Positions 18,492-27,202 of a stretch of DNA of 64,000 nucleotides are shown here, one piece after another. Every line of letters begins with the position of its first letter. Position 1 is the stretch's first letter. The position numbers and the translations under genes were made by a program. The stretch spans positions 124,001-188,000 of the forward strand of contig NZ_JABEQJ010000003.1 in the NCBI RefSeq assembly GCF_014174255.1, in the 5' to 3' direction. The stretch is from Gluconacetobacter sacchari. Lineage in GTDB: Bacteria; Pseudomonadota; Alphaproteobacteria; Acetobacterales; Acetobacteraceae. Below the pieces are notes generated by a model. It worked only from the letters and a program-made list of their open reading frames with translations. It was not told the origin of the DNA and did not search any database.

Positions 18492-20692
18492 GCCTGGCCC
18501 GTGCCGTGCGGATCCTGCCGGGGGTGCTGAGCGACGACGCGCGCTGGCGCGAGATGGTGGGGCGCGCGGCCTTCTGCGCGCGGACCTTCGCCGCGATCGG
18601 GCTGGCATTGTCCTGCTCGTTCTTCTTCCAGCTCGAATCGCCGATGTCGTCGGTGACGACCGTGATGATCGTGGCCAACCCCACCGTCGGCGCGCTGATG
18701 GCCAAGAGCATGTGGCGGATCATCGGCACGCTGCTGGGGGCGGCGATCAGCATCGCGCTGATGGCGGTGGTGGCGCAGTCGCCGGTGCTGTACACCATGA
18801 TGCTGGCGGTGGTGGTGGGGTTCGCCTGCCTGGTCGCGACCTTCCTGCGGCTGTTCCGGGCCTATGCCGCCGTGCTGACGGGCTATACGATCGTCATCGT
18901 CGCCGCCCCGTCCTATGCCGATCCGGACGGCATCTTCCTGAGCGCCATGGCGCGGCTGTCGGCGGTGACGGTGGGCATCGTCGCGACGGCGGTGGTGTTC
19001 ATGGCCAGTTCGGTCCGCCAGCCCGACCGGATCATGGCGCAGGTCGGCCAGATGGTGCGGGATGTGATCGCCCATGCCATGGCGTTCCATCGGTTCCAGT
19101 CCGGGGACGGGCGTCTGCCGGAGGGGTCGGCGGCGGCGGGGATGCCGGGCGGCTTCCGCACCCTGAGACTGCCGCCGGGCGATGCCCGGGGAACCCTGCT
19201 GGCGCGGGTGGCGGGGCTGATCGCGTCGGTGGAATATGCGGCGGCCGATACGTACGAGATCGCCCGGCGGGTGAATGCGCTGCGCGTGGGGCTGAGTGGC
19301 CTGGCGGGGGTGGTCGCGACCTATCATCCGCTATGGCACGACCTGGACGAGGACGGGGCGCCGATGCGCCGCCTGCATGGACGGGTCGCCGCGCTGATGA
19401 CCGAGTTGCTGGAACTGACGGGACAGCCGGACTGGATCGGCCAGCCGCAGCCGGTGCTGTCGGCGATCAGCGGCGCGCTGGCGGAGCTGGAGGCGGCCGA
19501 GCGGGCCGAGCCGGACGATGCCGTGCTGCTGGCGACGGACAATATCCGCGACGTGCTGACGCAGCTCGATGCCGTGATCCGCATGCTGGTGGCGCCCGCC
19601 CTGCCGCGCCGGGTGCGGCTGCGCTGGTTTCTGGACTGGCCGACCGCGCTGCGCAACGGCGCGCGCGGCGGGCTGATCGCGCTGCTGGCCGGGCTGCTGT
19701 GGTACGTGCTGCACTGGAGCGCCGGGCCGATGGTGATGCTGTATGTCGTCGCGGCCTCCAGCCTGGTCGCGACCACGCCGTCGGCCTCGCGCTCCAGCGT
19801 GCTGATGGCGGCGGGTACCGCGCTGTCGGTTCCGGCGGGGATCGCGTGCCATATGCTGGTGCTGCCGCGGATCGACGGGTTTCCGCTGCTGTGGTTTTTC
19901 CTGTGCGCGTTCCTGGCGCCGGGGGTCTGGTTGCAGTTCAGCCCGCGCTACGGGATCGGGGCGTTCGGCTATGGCGTGTTCCTGGCCGCCATCCTCGATG
20001 TGTCCAACCCCATCCGTTACGACGATATCGGGCTGACCAATACCTGGATGGCCTTTCTGGTGGCCAGCGCGCTGCTGGTGCTGGGGTTTCGCGTCGTTCT
20101 GCCGCCGGACGACCGGCTGGACGCGGCGCGGCTGGTGGGCTCGCTGTCGCGGGCGGTGCGGCGGCTGGCGCTGGTGCTGCCGGTCGCGCCCGAGAACTGG
20201 ATCGTATGGGAAGGCTTGCAGATCCAGAAGATCTGGCGGCTGGCGATGCGTCTTTCGGTGGGGGTGGGCCCGGCCGAGCGGCAGGCCTGTACCGATGCCG
20301 CGCTGGGGGTGGTGTCGCTGGGGCGGCTGGTGGTGCGGGCGCGGCGGATCGCGCAACTGCCGGCGCTGGACGCGGCGGATGCCGCGTCGATGCGCGCGGG
20401 GTTGCGCGGATTCGACAGCCTGCTGCTGGACCCGGAGGCGACGGCGCGCGGGCTGGTCGCGGCGGCGCGGGAGATGCTGGAGCGTGGCGGCGCGGGCGGC
20501 TTGCAGGCGCGGCAGGGGGCGGCGTGCCTGCGGCAGATGGCGGCGATCCTGCGCGCGGCGCCCGGCTTCTTTCATCGCCATGGGCCGCTGCAACTGGCGC
20601 CGGACATGCCCGGCGCGCGGCGCCCGCTGACGGCGCCGGTGCCGGCCTATACGCCCCTGCTGGGCCGGGTGCGGCGGAGGGAGGCGCGCTGA
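18488..20692 (+). CDS. FUSC family efflux protein (AaeB-like aromatic acid exporter)
   Basis: Inner-membrane pump of 734 residues with two blocks of TM helices (about 35-175 and 380-535), each followed by a cytoplasmic helical domain, as in AaeB and fusaric acid resistance proteins. The motif of the first block, VTTVMIVANPTVGALMAKSMWRI, is characteristic. It starts with GTG overlapping the marR stop. MarR-controlled FUSC pumps usually export aromatic carboxylic acids; here that is inference. No AaeA-type fusion gene is next to it. Confidence 0.88.
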   Translation: MSLARAVRILPGVLSDDARWREMVGRAAFCARTFAAIGLALSCSFFFQLESPMSSVTTVMIVANPTVGALMAKSMWRIIGTLLGAAISIALMAVVAQSPVLYTMMLAVVVGFACLVATFLRLFRAYAAVLTGYTIVIVAAPSYADPDGIFLSAMARLSAVTVGIVATAVVFMASSVRQPDRIMAQVGQMVRDVIAHAMAFHRFQSGDGRLPEGSAAAGMPGGFRTLRLPPGDARGTLLARVAGLIASVEYAAADTYEIARRVNALRVGLSGLAGVVATYHPLWHDLDEDGAPMRRLHGRVAALMTELLELTGQPDWIGQPQPVLSAISGALAELEAAERAEPDDAVLLATDNIRDVLTQLDAVIRMLVAPALPRRVRLRWFLDWPTALRNGARGGLIALLAGLLWYVLHWSAGPMVMLYVVAASSLVATTPSASRSSVLMAAGTALSVPAGIACHMLVLPRIDGFPLLWFFLCAFLAPGVWLQFSPRYGIGAFGYGVFLAAILDVSNPIRYDDIGLTNTWMAFLVASALLVLGFRVVLPPDDRLDAARLVGSLSRAVRRLALVLPVAPENWIVWEGLQIQKIWRLAMRLSVGVGPAERQACTDAALGVVSLGRLVVRARRIAQLPALDAADAASMRAGLRGFDSLLLDPEATARGLVAAAREMLERGGAGGLQARQGAACLRQMAAILRAAPGFFHRHGPLQLAPDMPGARRPLTAPVPAYTPLLGRVRRREAR

Positions 20693-20755
20693 CGGGGCAC
20701 TGACCGCGCCCCGCGAGCCGGGGCGCGCGTGCAGGGAGCCCGCGGCTGCTTCCGG

Positions 20756-20794
20756 TTCGCCCATCCTGTTCGCCCGTCCTGTTTGCCCGTCGAA
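20756..20794. repeat. three near-identical 13-base tandem units
   Basis: TTCGCCCATCCTG, TTCGCCCGTCCTG and TTTGCCCGTCGAA follow head to tail. The period equals that of the array at 16250. It lies between the FUSC gene and the Fur box. Confidence 0.7.
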
Positions 20795-20846
20795 CCACGC
20801 ATGGCGCCGCATCGCCCCTTCCTAACGTCACGCTGGCGTGATATGC

Positions 20847-20865
20847 GAATGATTATCATTTACAT
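20847..20865. promoter_or_regulatory. Fur box
   Basis: Contains AATGATTATCATT, a palindrome of 6-base arms around one base that matches the core of the Fur consensus (NATWATNATNATW repeats). It lies 11 bases before the TonB receptor start and implies iron repression. Its position also shows that translation cannot begin further upstream. Confidence 0.8.
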
Positions 20866-20875
20866 AATCAGAAGC

Positions 20876-23203
20876 ATGGATGCGATGACGAACGGGCGAG
20901 CGTGGAGGCTGGGACCTTCTGGTGGAGCAAGACGGATACTGTATCGCTCCAGTGTCGTGCTGTGGAGCGTGGGTGCGGCGCTGCCCGCCGCGCCCGCCCC
21001 GGCGGCCGAGGCGGACGGCGCGGCGGAACCGAAATCCGCGCGGCACCATCCGTCCGACCATCGTCATGACCGTGACGGCGGAAAGACCCGCCATCAGGAG
21101 CGGAAGGACTCGCCTGAAGGCGATATGCCCGGGAGCGTGGAAAGCCTGGTCGTCTGGGGAGAGGGGAGGCGGAACGCGACGACCGACGGCACCGGCAGCT
21201 ATGTCGTCAAGGCCGTTTCCATGGGTAAAATGCTCATGCGCCCGAATGAGATCCCGCAATCCGTTTCCGTGCTCGGCAGGCAGCAGATGCGTGACCAGAA
21301 CCTCAACACGGTGGATGATGCGCTCAAGCAGGTGCCGGGTGTGAATGTCAATTTCTATGGCGACGGCACGGCCGGCATGACGGCGCGCGGGTATGCGCTG
21401 ACGCCCCAGTTCGACGGGGTGCCGTCGACCGGCGGGCTACAGATGGCCCAGCAGTTCGATCTCGCCATTTATGACCGGCTTGAAGTGCTGCGTGGACCCA
21501 ACGGCACTTTCCAGGGCTCCGCCCCGCCTGGGGGGAGCGTCAATTTCGTCCGGAAACGCCCCCTGGATCACTTCAGGGCGCAGGGGTCGTTCAGCGGCGG
21601 CTCGTGGGATCATTTTCATGCGGATGCCGACGTTACCGGGCCGCTGACGGCGTCGAGGCGTGTGACAGGGAGGCTCGTCCTTGCGGGAACGGACCGCGAT
21701 TTCTTCTATCGCGACGCCTATGACCGACGTTGGACAGCCTATGCCGATATCGATATCCACCTGACCGACCATACGACGCTTTCGATGAGCGCGACGGGGC
21801 AGAAGAACGATACCACACGCTTCATGGGCTTGCCCCGGGCCGCCGATGGAAGCGACCTGCATCCGGGCCGGGACAGTTTCGTCGGCGCGGACTGGGGGCA
21901 TACGGCGTCTCCCATGTATGAGCTGGGCGGCGAACTTGAGCATCGGTTCGGCGGGGGGTGGCGTGCGCGCCTGACCGGCCGGCATCGTGTAACGGACACG
22001 CGCATGCACTACACCTATGTCAACAGTGCGGTCACGACGCGCAAAACGGCCAATTTCGTCGTCGCCCATTCCCTGATTCAGGACCGGTACGACGGAGCGG
22101 ACCTGTATTTCACCGGCCCCATCCATGCGTTTCATCGCAGGCATGATCTGGTGATCGGGGGAAATTATGATTCGGACGTGATGACGGACGGGGGCGCGAC
22201 GCAGAACTCCCGTGTGAACAGGGGGCTGGCGGGACTGGATATCTTTTCGCCGGGTATTTCGAGCGCCATCGAGCCCGATATCACCACGATGTATCGGGAG
22301 CCGACGCGGCAGAAAGGCGTGTATGGGTCGCTGCGGATCGAACTGCTGACGTCCCTGCATCTGCTCATGGGAGGGCGGATCAGTTTTTACGAATATAAAT
22401 ACAGGAATGTTTCCACAAATGCGCCGTATGTCGTCAGTCTGAAAAACAATGCGGTGCCGACCCCCTACCTGGCCCTGGTGTGGAATATCGTGCCCGATAT
22501 CGCGGCTTATGTGAGTTTTACGGATAGCTTTACACCGCAATCCGGCTACACGCCGGCCGGCCGCCTGAAGCCGGACCTGGGGCAGCAGGTGGAAGGAGGG
22601 CTGAAGGGAGACTTCTTCGATCACGCTCTGAACGTCACGCTGGCCGGCTATCGGGTCGTCGAACGGAACAAGGCCATGGTCGACGGCGACCTGGGACCCG
22701 TTTGTGGACGGACCGGAACGAGCGACTGTTATCGCGCGGCCGGCAAGGTGCGAAGCCAGGGCGCGGAGGTGGAAGCGATCGGGCGTATCCTGCCCGGCTG
22801 GGACATCAATGCCAGCTATACGTTCAATGACAATGTCATTCTGAAGGACAGCAACGCGGCGCTGGAGGGACGGGCCTATGCACCCAATTCACCCCGGCAT
22901 CTGTTCAAACTCTGGAGCCGCTACCGGTTTGCCGCGCCGGAGCAGACCAGGAATGTGTGGAGTGTGGGAGGCGGCCTGACGGCGCAGGGCAGCACGTTCG
23001 GCACGACGCGGACGGTCAGGCAGGGAGCCTATGTCGTGGCCAATGCGCAGGTCGGGTACCAGTTCGACCCCGCGCTGAACGTTTCGTTCAATATGAACAA
23101 CATTTCAAATACACGCTATTATCAGCGTCTCGGGAATATTTACTATTACAATTATTATGGGGAGCCTCGGAACGTCATGGCGACAGTGCAGGGCGTGTTC
23201 TGA
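20876..23203 (+). CDS. TonB-dependent siderophore receptor
   Basis: Outer-membrane ferric-siderophore importer; 775 residues. The start MDAMTNGRAW lies downstream of the Fur box (a second ATG is three codons later). Signal peptide near residues 18-45, then a His/Asp-rich linker, plug with IPQSVSVLGRQQM, LEVLRGPNG and PGGSVNFVRKRP (hallmarks of the siderophore subfamily), and a barrel ending YGEPRNVMATVQGVF. Iron control is inferred from the Fur box. The ligand is unknown. Confidence 0.92.
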   Translation: MDAMTNGRAWRLGPSGGARRILYRSSVVLWSVGAALPAAPAPAAEADGAAEPKSARHHPSDHRHDRDGGKTRHQERKDSPEGDMPGSVESLVVWGEGRRNATTDGTGSYVVKAVSMGKMLMRPNEIPQSVSVLGRQQMRDQNLNTVDDALKQVPGVNVNFYGDGTAGMTARGYALTPQFDGVPSTGGLQMAQQFDLAIYDRLEVLRGPNGTFQGSAPPGGSVNFVRKRPLDHFRAQGSFSGGSWDHFHADADVTGPLTASRRVTGRLVLAGTDRDFFYRDAYDRRWTAYADIDIHLTDHTTLSMSATGQKNDTTRFMGLPRAADGSDLHPGRDSFVGADWGHTASPMYELGGELEHRFGGGWRARLTGRHRVTDTRMHYTYVNSAVTTRKTANFVVAHSLIQDRYDGADLYFTGPIHAFHRRHDLVIGGNYDSDVMTDGGATQNSRVNRGLAGLDIFSPGISSAIEPDITTMYREPTRQKGVYGSLRIELLTSLHLLMGGRISFYEYKYRNVSTNAPYVVSLKNNAVPTPYLALVWNIVPDIAAYVSFTDSFTPQSGYTPAGRLKPDLGQQVEGGLKGDFFDHALNVTLAGYRVVERNKAMVDGDLGPVCGRTGTSDCYRAAGKVRSQGAEVEAIGRILPGWDINASYTFNDNVILKDSNAALEGRAYAPNSPRHLFKLWSRYRFAAPEQTRNVWSVGGGLTAQGSTFGTTRTVRQGAYVVANAQVGYQFDPALNVSFNMNNISNTRYYQRLGNIYYYNYYGEPRNVMATVQGVF

Positions 23204-23376
23204 GCGCAATGGCGGCATTGGTCCTTGTGGCGCGTCATGCCGACAGTCCGTTCCTCGATCTCGGACTGTTCGGTAACCGCCTCTTCGCGGCGGCGACCGG
23301 ACACTACGGGATCGTGGCGGCCCTCCTGATCCGTGACGACGATGCGCGCGACATTATGCGGCCCCGCCGTCCGTGA
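23204..23376 (+). pseudogene. remnant resembling a DHA2-type MFS exporter
   Basis: The frame directly after the receptor reads ALVLVARHADSPFLDLGLFGNRLFAAATG, close to the central loop and following helix of drug-exporter MFS proteins (pattern PLLDLxLFRNRxF), and stops after about 55 residues. No start region or other helices are present. Probably what is left of an exporter once paired with the receptor. Weak, short evidence. Confidence 0.35.
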
Positions 23377-23464
23377 CGGGGCCTCTCGGTGACGTGGATC
23401 CGCGTCATGCCCGGGTGCCGGAACGGCCCGGTTCCCGGGGCCGAGCCCCTTTATGGCGCATGCG

Positions 23465-25972
23465 TCAGAAGTGGGCGCTGACCGTTCCGTAGAACGACCG
23501 GGGGGCGCCGACCTGGAGGGTGTTGTAATCCCCAGACAGGGGATTGCCGCCGCTGCCCATGTTGGTGATATATCGCTCGTCGGTGACGTTGTTGATCGAG
23601 AAATCGACTTTCAGGGTCTTCGCCACGCCGGCATTGCGGAATTCGTAGCTGACGCCGAGATTCTCCAGCCAGTAGGAGGGGACGCGGGTGTCGTTGACGT
23701 AGCTGAGATACCGCTTGCCCATGTAGAGCGTGTCGAAGTGGAGGTTGAAGCCGGAGACGAGATAGTTGATGGAGTTCTTGTACATCAGCTTGGCGTAGTT
23801 GGGTTCCTGCTTGCCCTTGAGATGGTAGAAGACGCCGCCCGATGTCAGGTTGTTCTCGAATTTCGAGCTGTTGTAGCTGATGCTGTTATAGATCGACAGG
23901 TGACGGACCGGCGTGAGGGTGACGCTGGCATCGACGCCGTTCATGGCGACCGAACCGACATTTTCGAACAGGGAGCGTGCCTCGGCCAGCGGGCCCACGG
24001 AAATCGATTGCTGCCGGTTGGAGAAATCGACATGGTAGAGGTTGATCAGTCCCTTGACCATCGGCGTATTCAGCCGGTAGCCGATTTCATAGACCCAGTC
24101 GGTTTCCGGAGCGAGCGTCTTTTGCAGGGTCCTGAAATCCTGGGTGGTTGCCGCGCCCCAGGGGGAGGCCGTGCCGAAGCCGCTTTGCGGATAGGCCTGC
24201 ATGTTCTTGGAAATATCGAAATAAAATTCGTTATGCGGGGCGAAGCGCCAGTTTCCGCTGAACTGCGGCAGGGCGGCGGCGGTGGCATCGAGCGAGCCGC
24301 TGGGCGGGTTGGTCGTGCCCGTATAGGCGGGATCGTTGTACAGAACCCGGTTGCCCGCATCGACCACCATGGTGCGGAAGCCGGCATGCAGGGTCAGGTG
24401 CGGCAGGACCCTGTAGGTATCCTGCAGGTGGAAGACATAGGTGTTCGTGTTGAAGCCATAGGCCCAGTGCGTCAGGAACGGCGTGCCGCGATGCGCGACT
24501 TCGTCATAGGGGGTCGCGTCGGCGCTGTTGGGCTCGTTATAATATTCCATCGCCGGATTGTAGACCATGTTCTCGTACCAGAACCCGCCGTTGAACGTGT
24601 GGTTCCGGAAATGATAGGTCAGGTCGGTCTGAAATCCGAGGCGGCGGGTGCTCATCGCCTGGTCCTGCGCTGAAAGCGGGGCGCCGCTCGGCGAGGCGAC
24701 ATAGGGGCTGGTCCACCAGGCATCGTAGCGTTTGCCGACCCCGTAGAAGGTGGTCTTGGATTCCAGATCGTCCGTCAACTGGCTGTCCAGGCTCATGCCG
24801 CCGACATAATAGCTGCTGGTCTCGATGCCACGGTAATAGGCTGCGTCCTTCGGGTCGGACAGGCCCTGGTACTGGGGCAGATAAATGCCGTTGGCGGCAT
24901 TCAGGGCCGCGCCGTAATTCGGATAATAGTAATCGATCCCGTAACCGACCGTGCGGATCTCTTCCAGGCTGTTGTCGATATAGGATGCCGCGGCCTCCTG
25001 CGACCAGTCGAAATAGGTCTTGAATGTCGTGCGCTCGCCGATCGGCTGGACGATCTTCGCATTCACCATCTGCTGGAACTGCGAATCGCCGCCCAGCCAT
25101 TTCTTTTCGTCCTTGCGGTCGTACGAGACGTAGAATTTCGTCCCGCTCGGGTTCAGTGTCCCGCTGTCGAAGCGCGCGAACGTCCGGAAGGCGCTGTAGC
25201 TGCCGAAGGTCTGCGAGACGGTGCCGCCCATCCTGTCCGCCGGGTCGTTGCCGTAGAAGCGCACGGTGCCGCCCAGGTTGCTGGTGGACGGCGTGTCGAG
25301 GCTGCCCGCGCCCTGCGAGACGTCGGTGCGGCCGATATTCTCGTTGCTGATCGCGCGGCTGACCGGGACGCCGTTATAGGATTCGTAGCCCTGGCCGCCG
25401 AGGGGAATGCCGTCGACCGTGAAACCCAACTGGTCGCTGGTAAAGCCGTGCATGTAGAAACTTTGCGACCACAGATCGATTCCCAGCGGGTCCGACGTGC
25501 TGAACTGGATGCCCGGCAGATTTCCCACCGCCTTGAGCGGCGTCATGCCGGGGACCATGAACTGGAGGTCGCGGCTGGACACGGATTGCATCTGGCGGGT
25601 CGAACCGCTGCCGACCACGCTGACGGCCTCGGGGGCGGCCCCTGGGGCGGCCCCGGGGGACTGCATTGCCCTGCGGGGACGCACGCCGGAATTCGCCGCG
25701 CCGGATCTGGCGGGCGGGACCCTGTGCGGATGCGCGCTGGTCGCCGGGGTGACGCCGGCGGCGGACTGCGCCCGGGCGCCATGGGCATGCGCCACGGCGA
25801 AGAGGGAGATGCCGAGCATGAGGGCGCGGCGCGCGATCGTTCGGACCGGGCTTTTGGCCACCGGGCTTCTGGCCAGCGTCGAAAAAAGGCGCGGCGTCGT
25901 CGTCCCGGCGGTTGCTCCGGGAACAGGCGGGGGGGTGGCTGTGCTGTCATGGCGGCAAGTCTTCGCGCTCAT
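23465..25972 (-). CDS. TonB-dependent outer-membrane receptor next to the nic cluster
   Basis: 835 residues. ATG at 25972 preceded by GAGGAGA, 5 bases away. An unusually long N-terminus with a hydrophobic signal at about 53-68 (ALMLGISLFAVAHAHG) is followed by a Pro/Ala linker, TonB box region (EAVSVVG), plug with LKAVGNLPGIQFSTSDPLG, MHGFTSDQLGFTVDGIPLGG and SNLGGTVRFYG, and barrel ending APRSFYGTVSAHF. No Fur box was found in its promoter. It is divergent from the tetR-nic operon and shares that 490-base promoter region, so it may import a pyridine compound or a metal complex of one (inference). Confidence 0.9.
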   Translation of the reverse strand: MSAKTCRHDSTATPPPVPGATAGTTTPRLFSTLARSPVAKSPVRTIARRALMLGISLFAVAHAHGARAQSAAGVTPATSAHPHRVPPARSGAANSGVRPRRAMQSPGAAPGAAPEAVSVVGSGSTRQMQSVSSRDLQFMVPGMTPLKAVGNLPGIQFSTSDPLGIDLWSQSFYMHGFTSDQLGFTVDGIPLGGQGYESYNGVPVSRAISNENIGRTDVSQGAGSLDTPSTSNLGGTVRFYGNDPADRMGGTVSQTFGSYSAFRTFARFDSGTLNPSGTKFYVSYDRKDEKKWLGGDSQFQQMVNAKIVQPIGERTTFKTYFDWSQEAAASYIDNSLEEIRTVGYGIDYYYPNYGAALNAANGIYLPQYQGLSDPKDAAYYRGIETSSYYVGGMSLDSQLTDDLESKTTFYGVGKRYDAWWTSPYVASPSGAPLSAQDQAMSTRRLGFQTDLTYHFRNHTFNGGFWYENMVYNPAMEYYNEPNSADATPYDEVAHRGTPFLTHWAYGFNTNTYVFHLQDTYRVLPHLTLHAGFRTMVVDAGNRVLYNDPAYTGTTNPPSGSLDATAAALPQFSGNWRFAPHNEFYFDISKNMQAYPQSGFGTASPWGAATTQDFRTLQKTLAPETDWVYEIGYRLNTPMVKGLINLYHVDFSNRQQSISVGPLAEARSLFENVGSVAMNGVDASVTLTPVRHLSIYNSISYNSSKFENNLTSGGVFYHLKGKQEPNYAKLMYKNSINYLVSGFNLHFDTLYMGKRYLSYVNDTRVPSYWLENLGVSYEFRNAGVAKTLKVDFSINNVTDERYITNMGSGGNPLSGDYNTLQVGAPRSFYGTVSAHF

Positions 25973-26463
25973 GAAAATCTCCTCTCTCCGGGAATTCACC
26001 ACGCATTCCGTCTAAGTCTCTTCGGTTCGACGTTGCGAAGAGAGATCATTCGATAGTCGTAACGTCATGCCGCATTTAATTAATCGTTTGCCGAGTTTGT
26101 CAAGGGATGCTTTCATGGAAAAAACGATCCGTGCGCGGATGGCGTGGCGGCGGCGACGCTATTGAGAAAAGCCGTTTATATGGAATCATGTTGCGCGGTA
26201 TGGCGTGCGCGCGAGTTATCCTTCGGGCATTCGTGATGGGAGGGACGGGTTTGGCGGGCAGAAAGGGGGCGCCGGGCATGGCGGACGGGATCGGGGGGGC
26301 TGGCGGGTCGCCGCGGCGGATGCTGGAGAATTCGAACGATAATGACGCCGGTGGAAACGCGGGCGGTTCTGTCGGGGCCCGTCTCGACACGGGGGAAATT
26401 AAACGATACCATAATATCTGTTTCCAGCCTGGCGGCGATCCCTGTGGGAGTGAGATCTTGAGT
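25973..26463. other. divergent promoter region between TonB receptor and tetR-nic operon
   Basis: About 490 bases with no supported gene. AT-rich islands lie near 26070-26095 (containing TTAATTAA) and 26395-26425. ATCGTTT occurs on the plus strand near 26083 (TTAATCGTTTGCC) and on the minus strand near 26405 (GGTATCGTTTAAT), which makes both candidate TetR half-sites. An open frame through this interval has no ribosome site. Confidence 0.45.
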
Positions 26464-27195
26464 ATGAACCGAGCAGCCCGCAGCCCCGGCCGTCCGCTCG
26501 ACAACCAGTCACTCCCGGATGAAATCATGAGCGCCGCGGAATCGCTTTTCGCGCGGTCGGGGTATTTCGGGACCTCGGTGCGGGAAATCGCCAACAAGGC
26601 CTCGGTCAATTCCGCGCTCATCAGCTATTATTTCGGTGGCAAGGAAAATCTGTTCAGGACCATCTTCCGCAAGCAGGGGATGGAAATCGTCGGCAAGCGG
26701 ATGGAACTGCTCGACGCGCTGCGCGCGCGCTTCAAGGGGCCGATCCCGGTCGACCAGATCGTTCGCGCGTATCTCAGCCCGCAATGCGAGTTGAAGAAAA
26801 GCGGACCGCGCGGACTCGCCTTCATTCGGATACAGGCGCAGGTTCATAACGAATTCAACGAAATGTATTTCTCGCTGCGGCGGGAGATCTATGACGAATC
26901 GACCAAGCAATATATCGGCGAACTCGAACGTTCCCTGCCTGGAATATCGCTGAGCGACATCACCTGGCGCATGATGTTCCTGATCGGTGCCTATCTTTAC
27001 ATGCTCGCCGACCTCGATCGGATGTCGGACCTTTCCGATCATCGGTTCGAGCAGGGGGATGATACGGATGAACTTCTGGAACGGCTGACGATCTTCGTAT
27101 CGAGCGGCATGAGCGCGCCCACGGTCCAGTGGCCGCCCGTGCTTTCCACAACGGTGACGCCGGCGCGGCGCCGGCGCGCCGTGCGGACGAAATGA
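26464..27195 (+). CDS. TetR/AcrR family regulator heading the nic operon
   Basis: 243 residues. N-terminal TetR helix-turn-helix: EIMSAAESLFARSGYFGTSVREIANKASVNSALISYYFGGKENLF, with the recognition helix near residues 45-60. The C-terminal ligand domain resembles TetR_C_33/CerR-like domains. The ATG at 26464 is used, but TTG at 26458 is 7 bases after GGAG and could be the true start. It ends 7 bases before the permease, so it is the first gene of the nic operon and probably an autoregulated, ligand-responsive repressor. In Pseudomonas putida the nic genes use NicR (MarR) and NicS (TetR); this is not clearly either. Confidence 0.88.
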   Translation: MNRAARSPGRPLDNQSLPDEIMSAAESLFARSGYFGTSVREIANKASVNSALISYYFGGKENLFRTIFRKQGMEIVGKRMELLDALRARFKGPIPVDQIVRAYLSPQCELKKSGPRGLAFIRIQAQVHNEFNEMYFSLRREIYDESTKQYIGELERSLPGISLSDITWRMMFLIGAYLYMLADLDRMSDLSDHRFEQGDDTDELLERLTIFVSSGMSAPTVQWPPVLSTTVTPARRRRAVRTK

Positions 27196-27202
27196 GCGCG
27201 CC

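Noticed and set aside
18481-20703. Second plus-strand frame of 740 codons parallel to the FUSC gene
   Set aside because: Gly/Ala/Arg-rich with no hydrophobic pattern; the neighbouring frame has the FUSC helices and the overlap with marR.
23411-23450. Terminator between the TonB receptors
   Set aside because: GC-rich complementarity exists but no stable, well-placed stem with a T run could be assigned.
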